Of a DNA stretch of 64,000 bases, positions 54,287-64,000 are shown in pieces. Made by a program: the position numbers and the translations under genes. This DNA is from Hymenopus coronatus (taxonomy: Eukaryota; Arthropoda; Insecta; Mantodea; Hymenopodidae). The stretch is from contig CM060883.1 of NCBI GenBank assembly GCA_030762935.1, positions 33,813,501 through 33,877,500 on the forward strand, given 5' to 3'. Each line of letters begins with the position of its first letter. Within the stretch, counting starts at the first letter, position 1. A model generated the notes under the pieces. It saw nothing but the letters and a program-made list of their open reading frames with translations. It was not told where the DNA came from and searched no databases.

Positions 54287-54317
54287 ATGTGTTCAATTCA
54301 CATGACTTTCTCTGTCT
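54287..54317 (+). mobile_element. HLN 5'-terminal scrap
   Basis: TTATGTGTTCAATTCACATG followed by ACTTTCTCT: only the outermost 30 bp, cut off by a LINE fragment. Confidence 0.6.
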
Positions 54318-54600
54318 ATCCTCTGGAGGAGACAGCACTTGCCCAGCTACGAATTGGCCACTGTTATTTCAGCAACGGATACCTTCTAAATGGTAAACTA
54401 GTTGTATGCCTGTAACAGTGAGGCATTTTCTCCCTCAGTGTTGCCACTTTTCGGTGCTACGCGAGTGACTTGATCTGTCTCCGTCTCTAGATACTGTTCT
54501 AGGCGACGACTCTGCCTCTATTTTTCTTAATTAAAAAAAATAAAGTTCTGGAGTCTCGTCGGGACTCCGGCGCTGTATTCTTTTTTCCAGTTTCCCTACG
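54318..54600 (+). mobile_element. LINE C-terminal fragment and 3' end
   Basis: EETALAQLRIGHCYFSNGYL, then LTVRH-like and LGDDS-like strings, match the end of ORF2 in jockey/I-group LINEs, where an LRxGHxxLxxGYL motif precedes a C-C-H-C finger. The finger is broken by frameshifts. The 3' sequence has a stem GGAGTC-TCGTCG-GGACTCC. It is distinct from the LINE ending at 54012, and starts exactly where the HLN scrap ends. Confidence 0.62.
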
Positions 54601-54680
54601 TTTCCGTTATTAACGTATTTGATTTACCGTTTGATTTTTGCTTCCAAATACCCACACATGCATACATTAACAAACACATC

Positions 54681-54730
54681 CATGCCTAAGGCGGGACTCG
54701 AACTCACGAACCCGTGCGCCACGAAGTTCT
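54681..54730 (-). repeat. tRNA-like fragment
   Basis: Minus strand GGGTTCGTGAGTTCGAGTCC includes a good B box. No A box is clear. Probably the 3' half of a SINE head. Confidence 0.35.
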
Positions 54731-54794
54731 ACTGAAAGCTCATGCACTATGTTTAACTAGAGTTCTCAAGAAGATTTAATTTTATACAAGTCAT

Positions 54795-54798
<4 letters not shown>

Positions 54799-54857
<59 letters not shown>

Positions 54858-54858
54858 G
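54799..54858. repeat. (GT)n microsatellite outside HLN
   Basis: About 29 GT units. No HLN sequence adjoins it, unlike the other long GT tracts in the window. Confidence 0.95.
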
Positions 54859-55077
54859 TTTCATTTTATTTCTGCCTGTTATAGTGATGCACTGTTTCTG
54901 ACTAGAGGAAGTTTTTGGTTTTGCCACATTGACAGTATGCTGTGTGATTGCTTTGAATGTATTATTTATGTATATAACAGCATGTGAATAAATATATACT
55001 CGGAGGGTACCGCTGATGATCCTAGTAGTTTTGTGCCTAACATTGTGAAAAACAAAGAAAAAAATCTTCTATACTGC

Positions 55078-55897
55078 CAACAAACTATTCTAACAAAAGG
55101 TTTTATCTACATGATGCTAATCGAGATAAACTTTAGCAAAAACGAACTTATTACTTGTTTCCTTGTAAGTAGAAGAGAAATAAGGAAAAAGCGATAGTCA
55201 AAAGCTTTAAAAGCTGTAATAAAATTTAAATTCGGTTCTCTTTGTATGACTGGAGAAAAAGAAATGACATAATAAACGTGTGATAGCTTCCCGTTTGAAA
55301 AAAAAAAAGTTTACATATGGATCTTGTTAAAACATATCGTTTGTGTCATATATATTTTTTGTAAAGTTAATAATTTTAGAGTGTACCTTACTGGTTTCAA
55401 TTTTGAAATATTTTTACTTTTCTCAACAGAAAGTACCTAAATGTTTATCTTTTGTTCAACTCCGGGCCATTTTCTATGACAGTTGCATAGCGACAGATTT
55501 TAAAATTGAAACAATAAAAATGAATATCTTGGAAATTGCGAAATTTACAGAAAAGGGCATATGAAAGAAATTTGTTTTAACGAGATGTATATTTTCTGGT
55601 CTATCTCTTATGGTTTACCAGTTATGCAAAAGTCATCCAGGAGAAGAGGTCTTTAGAGGCTATTCCCAGAAAATCTAACATATACGTACATTTCATTTGT
55701 CATAAAAATATTTAAACATGGTATTTCAATTAAAATTGCTAGAGCCATGTTTAAGAAAATACAAATTTTCGCAAAAATGTTCCATGTAAAGAGTAAATTG
55801 TAGCGCGGAGATACTGAACTTAAATATGAACTTCGGTACTTAACGGACTTAATCGTTTGTGAGTTATGCTGTTCACAGACATACATGGATCTTTTAC
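55078..55897 (+). mobile_element. HLN element (subfamily B) with an inverted segment
   Basis: Begins without a terminus at ACTATTCTAACAAAAGGTTTT and runs forward to about 55312. From 55318 to 55503 the sequence is HLN in the opposite orientation (ATCTTGTTAAAACATATCGT, GTAAAGTTAATAATTTTAG, CATTTTCTATGACAGTTGC). Forward orientation resumes at TTTTAAAATTGAAACAATAA and continues to ATGGATCTTTTACTAAAA. The inverted piece duplicates sequence also present in the forward parts, so it is an inserted inverse fragment and not a simple inversion. Confidence 0.75.
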
Positions 55898-56196
55898 TAA
55901 AACACCGATGTTTTCCATTCACATGGCTTTCTCTACATTTCTGTAGCTTTTATTGTTAAAAAGTTGATTCTTCTACCTACTTAACGCCAATCAAGAAAAG
56001 CATTAGCAGAAACTGTCCTATTATTTGCTTCCTTGTAAGTAGAAGGGGAATACACCAGGCTAAAGCGATAGTAAAAGCTTTTAGAAACTTGCTATGTAAT
56101 TGAAATTTATCTGTTTGCATGGCCAGAAGGTGACAAATTCCCGTTGAAGAAAATTTTAAGTATTTTAAAACTGAAACCAATAACAATGAATATTGT

Positions 56197-56420
56197 TCAA
56201 TAATAGTCTATTAATAAATAAATTTTACTGTAATATATTATTCAACTTATTATATAACTGCTGTTAATAAGAGTGATATACTTGATTATTCAAATTTGTA
56301 TATTTGATCCGGTCAAGATAGTAGTTATTGGTAAAATTAATGCAATTTCAAAGTCAAAAATTAAAAGCATGATTGTAATTTGAAACATAATTTTATTGAT
56401 ATTCAGTTTTATTAATTTAA
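56197..56420. other. AT-rich insert inside HLN, possible MITE
   Basis: About 224 bp that no other HLN copy has, lying between CAATGAATATTG and ATGGTCAACTCC, which are adjacent in other copies. TATTAATAAATAAATTTTAC lies near the left and TTTTATTAATTTAA at the right. No clear terminal repeats or duplication. Confidence 0.5.
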
Positions 56421-56681
56421 ATGGTCAACTCCAAAGTATATGACCTAAATTGTGTGTTTTAACGAGATCTACGTTTTTTTGGATACTACACTTTTGTCAA
56501 TCTCTTACGGCTTACCAGTTATGCAAAATTAAGCAAAACTCAATAGTCACTCAGAGGCTATTCTCAGAAAATTCAAGACATACGCTTTGTTTGTCATGTA
56601 CAAACGAATATTTTTAATATACGGCATTTTAACCAAAATCGTTATAGCCATTTTGAGAAAATTAAAATTTCGGCAATTTTT

Positions 56682-57528
56682 ACTTTCTCCATACGCGCTA
56701 TGTACATAGTGTATAGAGAAAGTATTGCACTCCACCAAAAATTCGATACCGAGATTTCACCGGAAATATATGTTTTAGGGTCCCCAATATCCAAAAAAAG
56801 CATTTTCACAAAAAGGTCCGTGTGTCTGTGAACACGATAACTCAAAAACGAAAAGTCGGTAAAATAACAAACTTAGTATTTAAGTTTAGTATCTTCCAGG
56901 GATGCGACACGAAGATTTTGAGAAAAATCCCCCCACCCCCAACTACCCTTTACATGAAACTTTTTTCGAAAATTTTGATTTTCTCAAAAATGGCTGTAAC
57001 GATTTTGATTAAAATGTCGGATATTAAACATATTTACTTGATAAATGAAATGTATATGTTGAATTTTCTAGGAATAGCCTCGGAAGAGTAGTTTATTCTG
57101 GATGAATTTTACTAAATTTGAATGACTGCTAAACCGTAAGAGATGGACAAAAACTTACTACACAAAAAATGTAGAGCACATTAAAACACACAATTTATGT
57201 TATATACACTTTTTTCGTGGAGTTGGTTGTTTTTGTGACATTCCTTATTTTTGGTTTCTGCTATGAAAAACCTATACTTTTCTCATACAGGAACTTGTCA
57301 ACTCCTATCCATATAAACAAAGGAACTTCATTGACATAGGAACCAGCTTTTGACTATCACTTTAACCTACGGTTGTCCCTTATTTCGCTTCTACTTACAA
57401 GGAAGCGAGTAATAAGGCTATTTCTGCTAATTTTTTCTGATTAGTATAAAGTGAATAGAAGTATAAGCTTTTTAAGAATTATTTGTTGCAGGGATATGGA
57501 GAAAGTCATGTGAATGGTACACATCAGA
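56682..57528 (-). mobile_element. HLN element nested in HLN (subfamily A)
   Basis: ACTTTCTCCATACGCGCTATG stem-loop, TGTAGAGCACATTAAAACAC, and the terminus GGTACACATCAGA. It shares private features with 28786 (CTCCATACGC, GGGATATGGAGAAAG, GTGACATTCCTTATTTTTGG), but its (GT)n is only GTGTG where 28786 has about 19 units. It entered the T-run GGCAATTTTT of the older copy. Confidence 0.93.
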
Positions 57529-57664
57529 TTTTTTTATATGTAAAGGTAGTTTGGGGTGGAAGGATTTTCCGCGAAATCATCGTGACACATCCATGGAAAA
57601 AAAACCTAACTTAAACTCCAAGTTTGCTATTAAATGTTCTTTTATATTTTTGATCTACTCATGC

Positions 57665-58856
57665 TTTTTTTTTTTTTTTTTTTTTTGCGCGGTCCCGCAG
57701 TTGTACCCGCGGTAGTATGTGGAATCTAGGATGCTGCCGCACTATGTGCGGGAGCGGGTAGAGGCTATTTCTAGGCTACAGCCATGAAACCTGACTGCAG
57801 CCTATGGAATTAAAGGTGATATTGGGAAGGAATGTAGGTGAAGGCTGTGCAGGAGTTTAGGTGGTGAACTTATATGTGAATCTGACGATTCATGTATGTA
57901 AGAACTTTGACCCCGCTGCCCTGGTGTTCGAACGGAGCTGGACAGGAGCGTTCCGGAGTTCAGTGTTGTGTCTGTGCCCCTCAGCCTGTGCAGGAGGAGC
58001 GCTGTTGTGCTGGCGATTTGATCGGAATAACTCGGCGGAGTAGGCAGCCTGCTGCAGGAGAACCTGCTTGAGCTGCGTTGAGATGCCTTCTACACGTGCT
58101 GACAAGTCAGCTGCTGTAGACTCCGCGTGGAGGTCCTGAATGGCATCCCGCGTCGCTGCGTCAGTTGAGGGTTCAGGCGGTGTGGCGTCGGTGTTGTAGT
58201 TCTGCGGTGGTGTCTTCCTGGTCCTCGGGTATTGAGGGCACTGGGATTGTCCCGTGAAGTGACCTGTGCCACGACACGAGCGGCGGTGACGAAGATCTTG
58301 CCCTGTACAGTCTGCGGTGGCGGAGTTGGCACCGCGGCGGAGAGGTACAGGCGTCGGCCGTGTGTCCCAAGGCACAGCAGCGTCTGCAGGGCCTGTGTCG
58401 TTCCCTTTGGCTCGCCTCAACAACAAGAAGTTGCCCTAACAAGGCAGCCTCCAGATCCGCACGATCCCGCAGCTCGACCCTCATCACTGGTGTTGGTCGC
58501 CGGCCATTGACGATGCGAGTATCCCTTAAGCATGAGGGCCACCGCGACTTCGCTGCGGCGGTGAAGAGCCGGGTGGAAAGGTCCCTAGGGACCCCCTGAA
58601 CCACGGCGCTGAACCGGGGAGTGGAGCTCTGCGCAGTCGGCGACTGCGGCTGCAATCGCCGAGGTGAAGCGCTGCTAGCGGTCGGTGAAGTAGCGGCGAT
58701 AGCTGGCAAAGGCGATTCAATCAAGGCAGGAGTTGCCCCGGGTATCGCCGTCGATGTTGAAGCAATACTCGCGGCGGAGGTGGCCTTCCTAGAGGCTGCA
58801 GCTCGGCGTTGTTTGCTCTTCCCCATCGAAGCAGAAGACGCACGCAATATATCTCG
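57665..58856 (-). mobile_element. gag-only LINE-like insertion with poly-A
   Basis: A GC-rich block, sharply different from the AT-rich HLN on both sides. On the minus strand it consists of at most 30 bp of leader, a gag-like ORF1 (58847-57890), about 200 bp of 3' sequence containing GCGGGAGCGGGTAGAGGC in inverse, and a poly-A of about 22 (T-run at 57665-57686). No endonuclease or reverse transcriptase sequence lies between gag and the tail. It interrupts the HLN copy at 55904-58951. It may be a deletion derivative of a LINE or a non-autonomous gag-only element. Confidence 0.7.
57890..58847 (-). pseudogene. LINE ORF1 gag-like protein with CCHC knuckles, frameshifted
   Basis: RNA-binding ORF1 of a jockey/I-type LINE. 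The start is M at 58847 or the second Met (MGKSKQRRAAASRKAT) near 58823. It opens with a low-complexity Ala/Ser/Pro region, then an RRM-like gag core (FSAVVQGVPRDLSTRLF, PVMRVELRDRADLEAALLGQ), then a zinc knuckle CRRCCALGHTADAC (C-x2-C-x4-H-x4-C). A frameshift lies just after TSPPRC. The second frame continues with CRGTGHFTGQSQC as another knuckle relic and a predicted helical, coiled-coil-like tail (ISTQLKQVLLQQAAYSAELF), ending at 57890. Total about 315 residues, a normal gag length. Only one frameshift was noticed, so decay is mild. Confidence 0.78.
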
Positions 58857-58959
58857 AGGAGTCTCAAAACATATTTCCTGTGAAATCCCGATCTCTTAGG
58901 TACAGCACAACCTCCTGTATTTAATAAGTAAATACTTGCTAGAGAAGGAAAATTAAACC

Positions 58960-60393
58960 TTAAGTGCTATTAAAATTGGGATAAATAATAAGGAACATCT
59001 CGGAAATGGTTAACTTCACAAATTTATACATAATATATACACATATTTTTTTAATAAATAGTGTGTTTAAAGCAGATCTACACACTTTGTTGTGCAGTAA
59101 AATTTTGTGTACTTCTTACGTTAACCGATAATGCCAAGGTCCTCCAGAATGAAGGGGGCTTCAGAGGATATTCCCAGAAAATTCAACATAACCATTTTAT
59201 TTTCCCTGCAATATTTTTAGAATAATGAGATTTTAATGTAAATCGTTAAAACCATTATTTAGAAAATACAAATTAAAAAAAAATTATGCGTGTTGTTTTA
59301 ATTTGGAATGGGGGAATTTTCTTGGAGATCTTCGTGTCGCATCCTTAGAAGATGCCAAACTTAACTATTAATGTTGTATTTAAGAACGTTTCGATTTTGA
59401 GTTGTGCGGTTCACAGACACACAGACACGGACCTTTTGCTAAAGACATCTGATGTGTTTCACTCACATAACTTTCTCTACAAACAAACTTCTTACAAATT
59501 ACTCCTCTTCTACACAATGCTAATCGAGATAAACATTGCTTATTACTTAGTTCCTTATAAGTAGAAAGGAACTAAAGGAATGCGCTATGCTAAGTCAAAT
59601 GTTTTAAAAGCTGTTGTTATGCGATTGTCATTACAAATCGCTTCTTTGCTTGGCCAGGAGTAGAACAAAAGGAAAACGGACTTCCTGTCTGGGAAAAGTA
59701 TAAGTACTTTACAATTGAAACTAATAACAAGGAATATCTCCAAAAATGGTAAACTCCACAAAAAAAAAAAATGTACATTTCATGAATTGTGTATTCAAAT
59801 AAAATCTCGTTTTTTGTGTAGTAAATTTTTGTCTAGCTCTTAATATTTACTAGTTATGCAAAATCCATCCAGAATGAATAGGTTTTCAGAAGCTATTCCC
59901 AAAATATTCATGATCCCATTTTATTTGTGATGGAAATGGCTTGAATATGTGGTATTTTAGTCAAAATCAATAAAGCCACTCTTAAGAAAAACAAAATTTT
60001 CGAAATTTTTTCCAAGTAAAGGGTAGTTAGGGGTAGTGGGATTCTCTTGAAAATCTGTGTGTGGCATCCTTGGAAGATAGCAAACTTAAATACCAATTTT
60101 GGTATTTAACCGTCATTTCGATTTTGAGCTATACTGTCCACACACACACGAGGGCCTTTTTCTGAAAATGCTTTTTTTTTGGATTCAGGGTGTCCTAAAA
60201 CATGTATTTTCGGTGAAATCTCGACATCGAATTTTTGGGTGGAATATAATACCTTCTATATCCACTATGTATATAGTACATACGGCGCTAGAGAAAGTAA
60301 AAAATGATTTATTGAACTTAGGAGCTTAAAACATATGTTTTCGGTGAAATCAAAGTTTTGAGTGAAGTACAATTCATTCCCTATCTATCATGT
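58960..60393 (+). mobile_element. HLN element (subfamily B), split by a second HLN
   Basis: Starts without a terminus near CTTAAGTGCTATTAAAATTG. AAAGCAGATCTACACACTTTG is the B block. It breaks at GGACCTTTTGCTAAAGACA (59447), resumes as AAAAAATGATTTATTGAACT (60299), and fades at TACAATTCATTCCCTATCTAT. Confidence 0.8.
59448..60298 (+). mobile_element. HLN element, full length, nested in HLN
   Basis: 851 bp. TCTGATGTGTTTCACTCACA to GCGCTAGAGAAAGT. AATAAAATCTCGTTTTTTGTG is a B-like block. It is in the same orientation as the copy it interrupts, unlike most other nests here. Confidence 0.9.
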
Positions 60394-60795
60394 ACAAATA
60401 AAATAAATAAATAAAATCTGAATACCCTATCCCTGCACCTTGATTACTATACCGGGGCATATATCCAAACTTCATATTTATTTCCCCCCAAAAAATACAT
60501 AAAAGTTACAATATATATATACTTGTTTGGGTCAGATAACTTAAGCTAATACAACTTATAAAGCGAAATAAATTAAAATAACACAATGAGGAAAAAATAC
60601 TTAATCAAAGTAAATAGAATAAACAATAGTAATTTACTTCCAAAATGAGAAGAAAAAAATGTATTTTTATTACACTAATTAAAACTAGACGACAGGAAGC
60701 AAGTTAAAGCAATAATAATAAATATATATTATTTATATATAATTAGTTTTATATATATTATTTATTATGTACATAGTGTATTTAGAGGAAGTAAA
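60394..60795. other. No gene; very AT-rich, HLN hairpin scrap at the right edge
   Basis: Mostly A and T with ATATATAT tracts. ATGTACATAGTGTATTTAGAGGAAG at about 60768-60790 looks like a piece of the HLN stem-loop. Confidence 0.45.
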
Positions 60796-60866
60796 CAATT
60801 TTCCACCCTTGAGCTGGAAACTGGATCGGGGACTTCCGGGTGAGTAGTCAGCTCGACGACGTAGAT
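60796..60866 (-). repeat. SINE-E tRNA-like head, diverged
   Basis: Minus strand GTCGTCGAGCTGACTACTCA then CCCGGAAGTCCCCGATCCAG and TTTCCAGCTCAAGGGTGG align with the head at 42691 at roughly 70% identity. Confidence 0.5.
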
Positions 60867-61237
60867 AGACCAGAAGAAACTCTGCTGCTCATAGTTTGTG
60901 GGTAGTACATACATTTTACATTTTCATTTAGCACATTATAGATATGAGCAAAATAAATATTTACGTTGGCAGACATTATCCTGATTAACAGAAAACTTCC
61001 ACACCTAACCCCTAGTACTGCAAACATGAAACTAGTTACGGTCAATCCAAACATTACCAACATTAAAATAATTAAGGTTTAATCACATGAAGTGCTTGTC
61101 TGTGCAGGCAGATAAGCTTAGAGAATTTGAGAAAGTGCAATTTCTCTCAGTTATACTCAAACTGTGTTAGCTTTTACAATTTTATAACAAATATGGTTAT
61201 GTATTAAGTTTGCAATAGCCCAAAGCAATCTACTAGA
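60867..61237. other. No gene recognised
   Basis: A 71-codon minus frame (60848-61063) begins with a hydrophobic stretch, MLVMFGLTVTSFMFAVLGV, resembling a signal or membrane segment, but has no known family and ends in low complexity. Confidence 0.3.
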
Positions 61238-61432
61238 GGGGTCCTCTCCTTAGCGCAGCTGCTTACCCAGCGGGAGACCTGGGCTCGAGTCCCAGTACTG
61301 GCTGGGAGACCTAGTCCGGGTTGCACTCGGCCTCGTGAGGTTCCTGGGGGGGGCCAATTGAGGAGCTACTTGATGGAGAAGTAGCGGCTCTAGGTCAAGA
61401 GAACCGCATTAACCGGCCGGGAGGGGGAAAGT
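61238..61432 (+). repeat. tRNA-derived SINE, family G
   Basis: CTTAGCGCAGCTGCTTACC (A-box region) and GGGCTCGAGTCCCAG (B box), then GGTTGCACTCGGCCTCGTGAG, CAATTGAGGAGCTACTTGAT, AGTAGCGGCTCTAGGTCAAGA and ACCGGCCGGGAGG. From memory, similar GAGGAGCTACTTGA/AGTAGCGGCTC strings occur in SINEs of some insects; I could not check this. Single copy here. Confidence 0.7.
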
Positions 61433-61684
61433 AAAAAGGAGAAATAGGATTGTAGGCAAATTTCTGTGTAGAGTAAAGAGAAATGGATTTGTAAGGCAAA
61501 GAAGATTACGAGAAAGATAATGAGGAAGAAGTAGAACTTAAGGTAGCTTACTCAATTAAGCTAAAAGGCTGTGGAGCCAGGCAAACTGAGGTAAGGATAC
61601 TATTAGGATCAGCAACAAATTTGCACTATAAATAGGGGATTGTAATTACTATGTAAGTAATAAGTAAGAAAAGATATCTAAAGA

Positions 61685-62600
61685 AATTAAATTAAATTTC
61701 TCAAAACTCCGTGTCGCATCTTTGAAAGATACCTAAATTTCAAGTTTGGAATTTACCCGACTTTTATTTTTACTTTATCTACATATACTATGTACATGGT
61801 GTATAGACAAGGTATTGCATTCCATCCAAAAATGCCACACCGAAATTTCACTGGAAATACATGTTCTGGGTTCCCCTGAATCCAAAAAAAGCATTTTTAG
61901 AAATAAGGTTCATGTGCGTGTATGTATGTGTCTGTGGATAGCATAGCTCTAAAACGAAAATACCATTAAATCCAAACTTGATATTTAAATTTGGTATCTT
62001 CCAAGGATGCGCCACGAAGATTTACAAGGAAATTCCCCTACAGCGAACTACTCTTTAAAGGGATTTTTTCTCTCGAAAATGTTGATTTTCTGAAATTTTA
62101 CCTGACAAATAAAATTATTTTGAATTTTCTGGGAATAGCCTCTGAAGACTACTTTATTATGGATAACTTTTACTGAATTTTGCCTAACTGCTAAACGTAA
62201 GAGATGGACAAAAACTTACCACACAAAAAATGTAGAGCACTTTAAAACACACAATTTATGTTATACATATTTTTTCGTGGAGTTGATAGGAATTTGTCAA
62301 CTCGTGTTCGTAGAAACAGAGGAACTTCAGTCACATAGCAATCATCTTTTGGCTATTACTTTAACCTATGGTACTCCTTTATTTCGCTTCTACTTACAAG
62401 GAAGCAAGGGATAAGACTGTTTCTGGTACTTTTTTCTCGATTAGCATGAAGTAAATAAACGCATAAGCTTTCTAACAATAATTTGTTGCAGAGATGTAGA
62501 GCAAGTCATGTGAAGGGAACATATAAGATTTTTTGAGTTACCATGTATTTATGGTAAAGTCTCGGTATCGAATTATTAGGTGGAATGTAATAGCTTCATA
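61685..62600 (+). mobile_element. HLN fragment split by a second HLN
   Basis: TTTCTCAAAACTCCGTGTCGCA to CCGACTTTTATTTTT, broken at 61771, resuming as TTTTTTGAGTTACCATGTATTTATG and TCTCGGTATCGAATTATTAGG, ending near ATAGCTTCATAACG. GTTTTTGAG spans the insertion point when rejoined. The microsatellite is missing. Confidence 0.8.
61772..62528 (-). mobile_element. HLN element nested in HLN (subfamily A)
   Basis: ACTTTATCTACATATACTATG stem-loop, TGTAGAGCACTTTAAAACAC, and the end GGGAACATATAAGA. The ATGGCTCTAACGATTTTGATT block is deleted (TTGATTTTCTGAAATTTTACC) and so is a stretch after CGTGGAGTTGATA. Confidence 0.9.
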
Positions 62601-62639
62601 ACGTAATACACGCTGGCCACACGCGAAATGACTGCTTTG

Positions 62640-63060
62640 TCACTTGATGCCCCTGGGAAGTCCAGGGCTAGCTGCCACCCAAAAATGATTATCCTTTGGT
62701 CGTCAAACCAAATACCGGTGCGGTGTATTCTACCACGATTCTCTGTTCCGTTATTTAATTTCTTTTCATGTTAAAGGTGTGTTTTCAGATTATACAGTGT
62801 CGAGCAGATGGCGTCGTTGCTTGCGCTATGGGAAGAGTTCTTCCCGTTGCCGCTCGAGTGAGCTATCTAGCCTTTAAATGTCTGCGTCGCCCTCATGGAA
62901 TTATTTTGTAATATTTCGTGGGTGTTCGAAATGGAAATTCTGCTCGTCTCTTTGGGCCTATCTTCCTGCGAGCACGTGACACATTTTCTTCATCACCTCC
63001 CTGTCTCTAGGAACAATTGATCCAGTTGTTGTTGCAGTTCCAATATCTTACATGCTAAAT
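62640..63060 (+). repeat. Putative SINE, family D (diverged)
   Basis: AGATGGCGTCGTTGCTTGCG near 62806 and the following body resemble 33103 and, less well, 2730. AAATACCGGTGCGGTGTATTC precedes it. The head is not clearly tRNA-like in this copy. Confidence 0.35.
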
Positions 63061-63089
63061 TCTATTACAGAGAAAGTAAAACTGAGTCA

Positions 63090-63454
63090 ATAATTAATAG
63101 TTGCAGAGTATGCCAAATATAAAACATAATGGAGCACTCGGATAAATAAATGCAAACCAACTCTAATTATTTGGACCGCATTGCGAGAATCGATTGTCTG
63201 AAAAATGGCGGCTCTCTAACCTCGGCTGTTATGGTTATATCATGAAGTACATGTGTTTATGTACTTTCATTGTGAGCTAGCAGAATTAATCTAATACACA
63301 ATAAAATGCTAATTAGTGGTTGCCGAGTTGTTTATATCTAAATTTTGAAGATAAACTTATTACGTTTATGTAAATAAATATGTTTTTAATGACTGCACTG
63401 AATTAAATATGTGTTGTGTAAGCTGTTTTTAATATGGTTATACATTTGTATTAT
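63090..63454. other. No gene seen
   Basis: AT-rich, unrecognised. CAGAGAAAGTAAAAC at 63069 could be a stray HLN 3' end. Confidence 0.4.
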
Positions 63455-64000
63455 ATATTATTGTTATTAAGATTATTCTTCCATCTATTTAATGCTAAAA
63501 CATTAGCAAACGGTCTTATTAGTTCATTTATAATTATATGGGAAATAAGGGAACACAGTAGGCTAAACCAACAGTCAAATGCTTTAAAATTTGGTTGCTA
63601 TGGGATTGAAATCCGTTTCTTTGCATGGCCAGGAGTTGACAGGTTCCCACATAAGAAAAAGTTTAAGTATTTTGAAAACTGAAATCAATAAACAGGAATA
63701 TCTCGCAAACGGCCACTCCACAAAAAAAAAAAAAAAAAAAAAAAAGTATATAACATAAATTGTGTGCTTTAACGTGCTCTACATTTTTTGTGTGGTAAGT
63801 TTTTGTCCATCCCTTACGGTTTAGCAGTTATGAAAAATTCCGTAAAATTTCTCCAGAATACATTAGTCTTCAGAGGCTTACCAGAACATCGTCAGGTAAA
63901 TATATTTAATACACAACATTTTAATCAAAATCGTTAGAGGTATTTTTGAGAAAATCAAATTTTTTGAAAAAAAATTCTATGTAAAGGGTAGTTGGGTGTG
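63455..64000 (+). mobile_element. HLN element (subfamily A), runs off the window
   Basis: Begins at TTATTGTTATTAAGATTATTC without the terminal 40 bp. TTTAACGTGCTCTACATTTT is the A block. An A24 run at 63723 is an expansion. The copy reaches GTAAAGGGTAGTTGGGTGTG at the window end. Confidence 0.88.

Larger units (their letters stand above)
55904..58951 (+). mobile_element. HLN element (subfamily B) carrying three insertions
   Basis: CGATGTTTTCCATTCACATG starts the copy inside the A-run of the preceding one. Its pieces are 55904-56196, 56421-56681, 57529-57664 and about 58857-58951. They continue in order: ACGAGATCTACGTTTTTTTG, CTTACGGCTTACCAGTTATG, GTAAAGGTAGTTTGGGGTGG, AGTCTCAAAACATATTTCCT, and the end TGCTAGAGAAGGAAAATT. 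Between them lie a 224-bp AT-rich piece, a younger HLN copy, and a gag-coding LINE-like unit. Confidence 0.82.

Noticed and set aside
3151..64000. CRISPR-like array
   Set aside because: Repeats are long, dispersed and on both strands, with no regular short-repeat and spacer pattern; the sequence is eukaryotic.

Overview
The window reads as AT-rich, gene-poor nuclear DNA of an arthropod, most likely an insect. The evidence is the mix of Tc1 and mariner DNA transposons, jockey/I-type LINE pieces and several tRNA-derived SINE families, with no operon-like coding. No complete host gene could be recognised. The best host-coding candidate is a terminal-exon-like ORF at 451-699 on the minus strand. 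Weaker exon signals lie around 37.1-38.0 kb and 39.4 kb.

By my hand count, a little under half of the window (about 30 of 64 kb) is one non-coding repeat family, called HLN here (a placeholder name), present as about 50 full, truncated or nested copies on both strands. A full copy is about 0.75-0.9 kb. It starts with TCTGATGTGTTCC, has an 11-bp sequence ACTTTCTCTAC about 24 bp inside that end, a mid-element near-palindrome AAATACCAA-AC-TTGGTATTT, a length-variable (AC)n microsatellite, and a terminal stem-loop whose right arm ends in GTAGAGAAAGT, the inverse of the inset 11-mer. Copies sit in runs of A or T with no obvious target duplication. Asymmetric terminal inverted repeats, a 3' hairpin, an internal microsatellite and T-run insertion are together the layout of Helentron-derived non-autonomous elements (HINE/DINE-1 type). 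No Rep/helicase gene is in the window, so this assignment is structural inference. Strand for HLN copies is given as + when the TCTGATG end is on the left and the hairpin on the right.

Layout: 0-2.3 kb, candidate exon and a full-length Tc1-like element with TA duplications. 3-8.7 kb, HLN copies, one split by a mariner. 9.4-10.4 kb, a tandem repeat with a hAT-like end. 14.5-16.3 kb, a core-deleted mariner split by an HLN copy. 17.0-17.6 kb, a long palindrome made of two divergent tRNA-like units. 18.5-36.2 kb, dense HLN copies with several nests and a SINE-in-SINE insertion. 36.3-41.1 kb, the most single-copy-like stretch. 41-47.6 kb, SINEs, HLN and a 0.77-kb tandem duplication. 48.6-51 kb, Tc1 relics. 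51.3 kb, a foldback palindrome. 53.3-54.6 kb, LINE 3' ends. 57.7-58.9 kb, a GC-rich gag-only LINE-like insertion inside an HLN copy. 59-64 kb, HLN and SINEs.

The nests give a relative history. Copies carrying GTGCTCTAC (subfamily A) repeatedly sit inside copies carrying GAGATCTAC (subfamily B), so B is older. A composite copy with two 5' ends and one 3' end occurs at two distant loci, which fits rolling-circle replication that started at an outer 5' end and stopped at the first hairpin reached.
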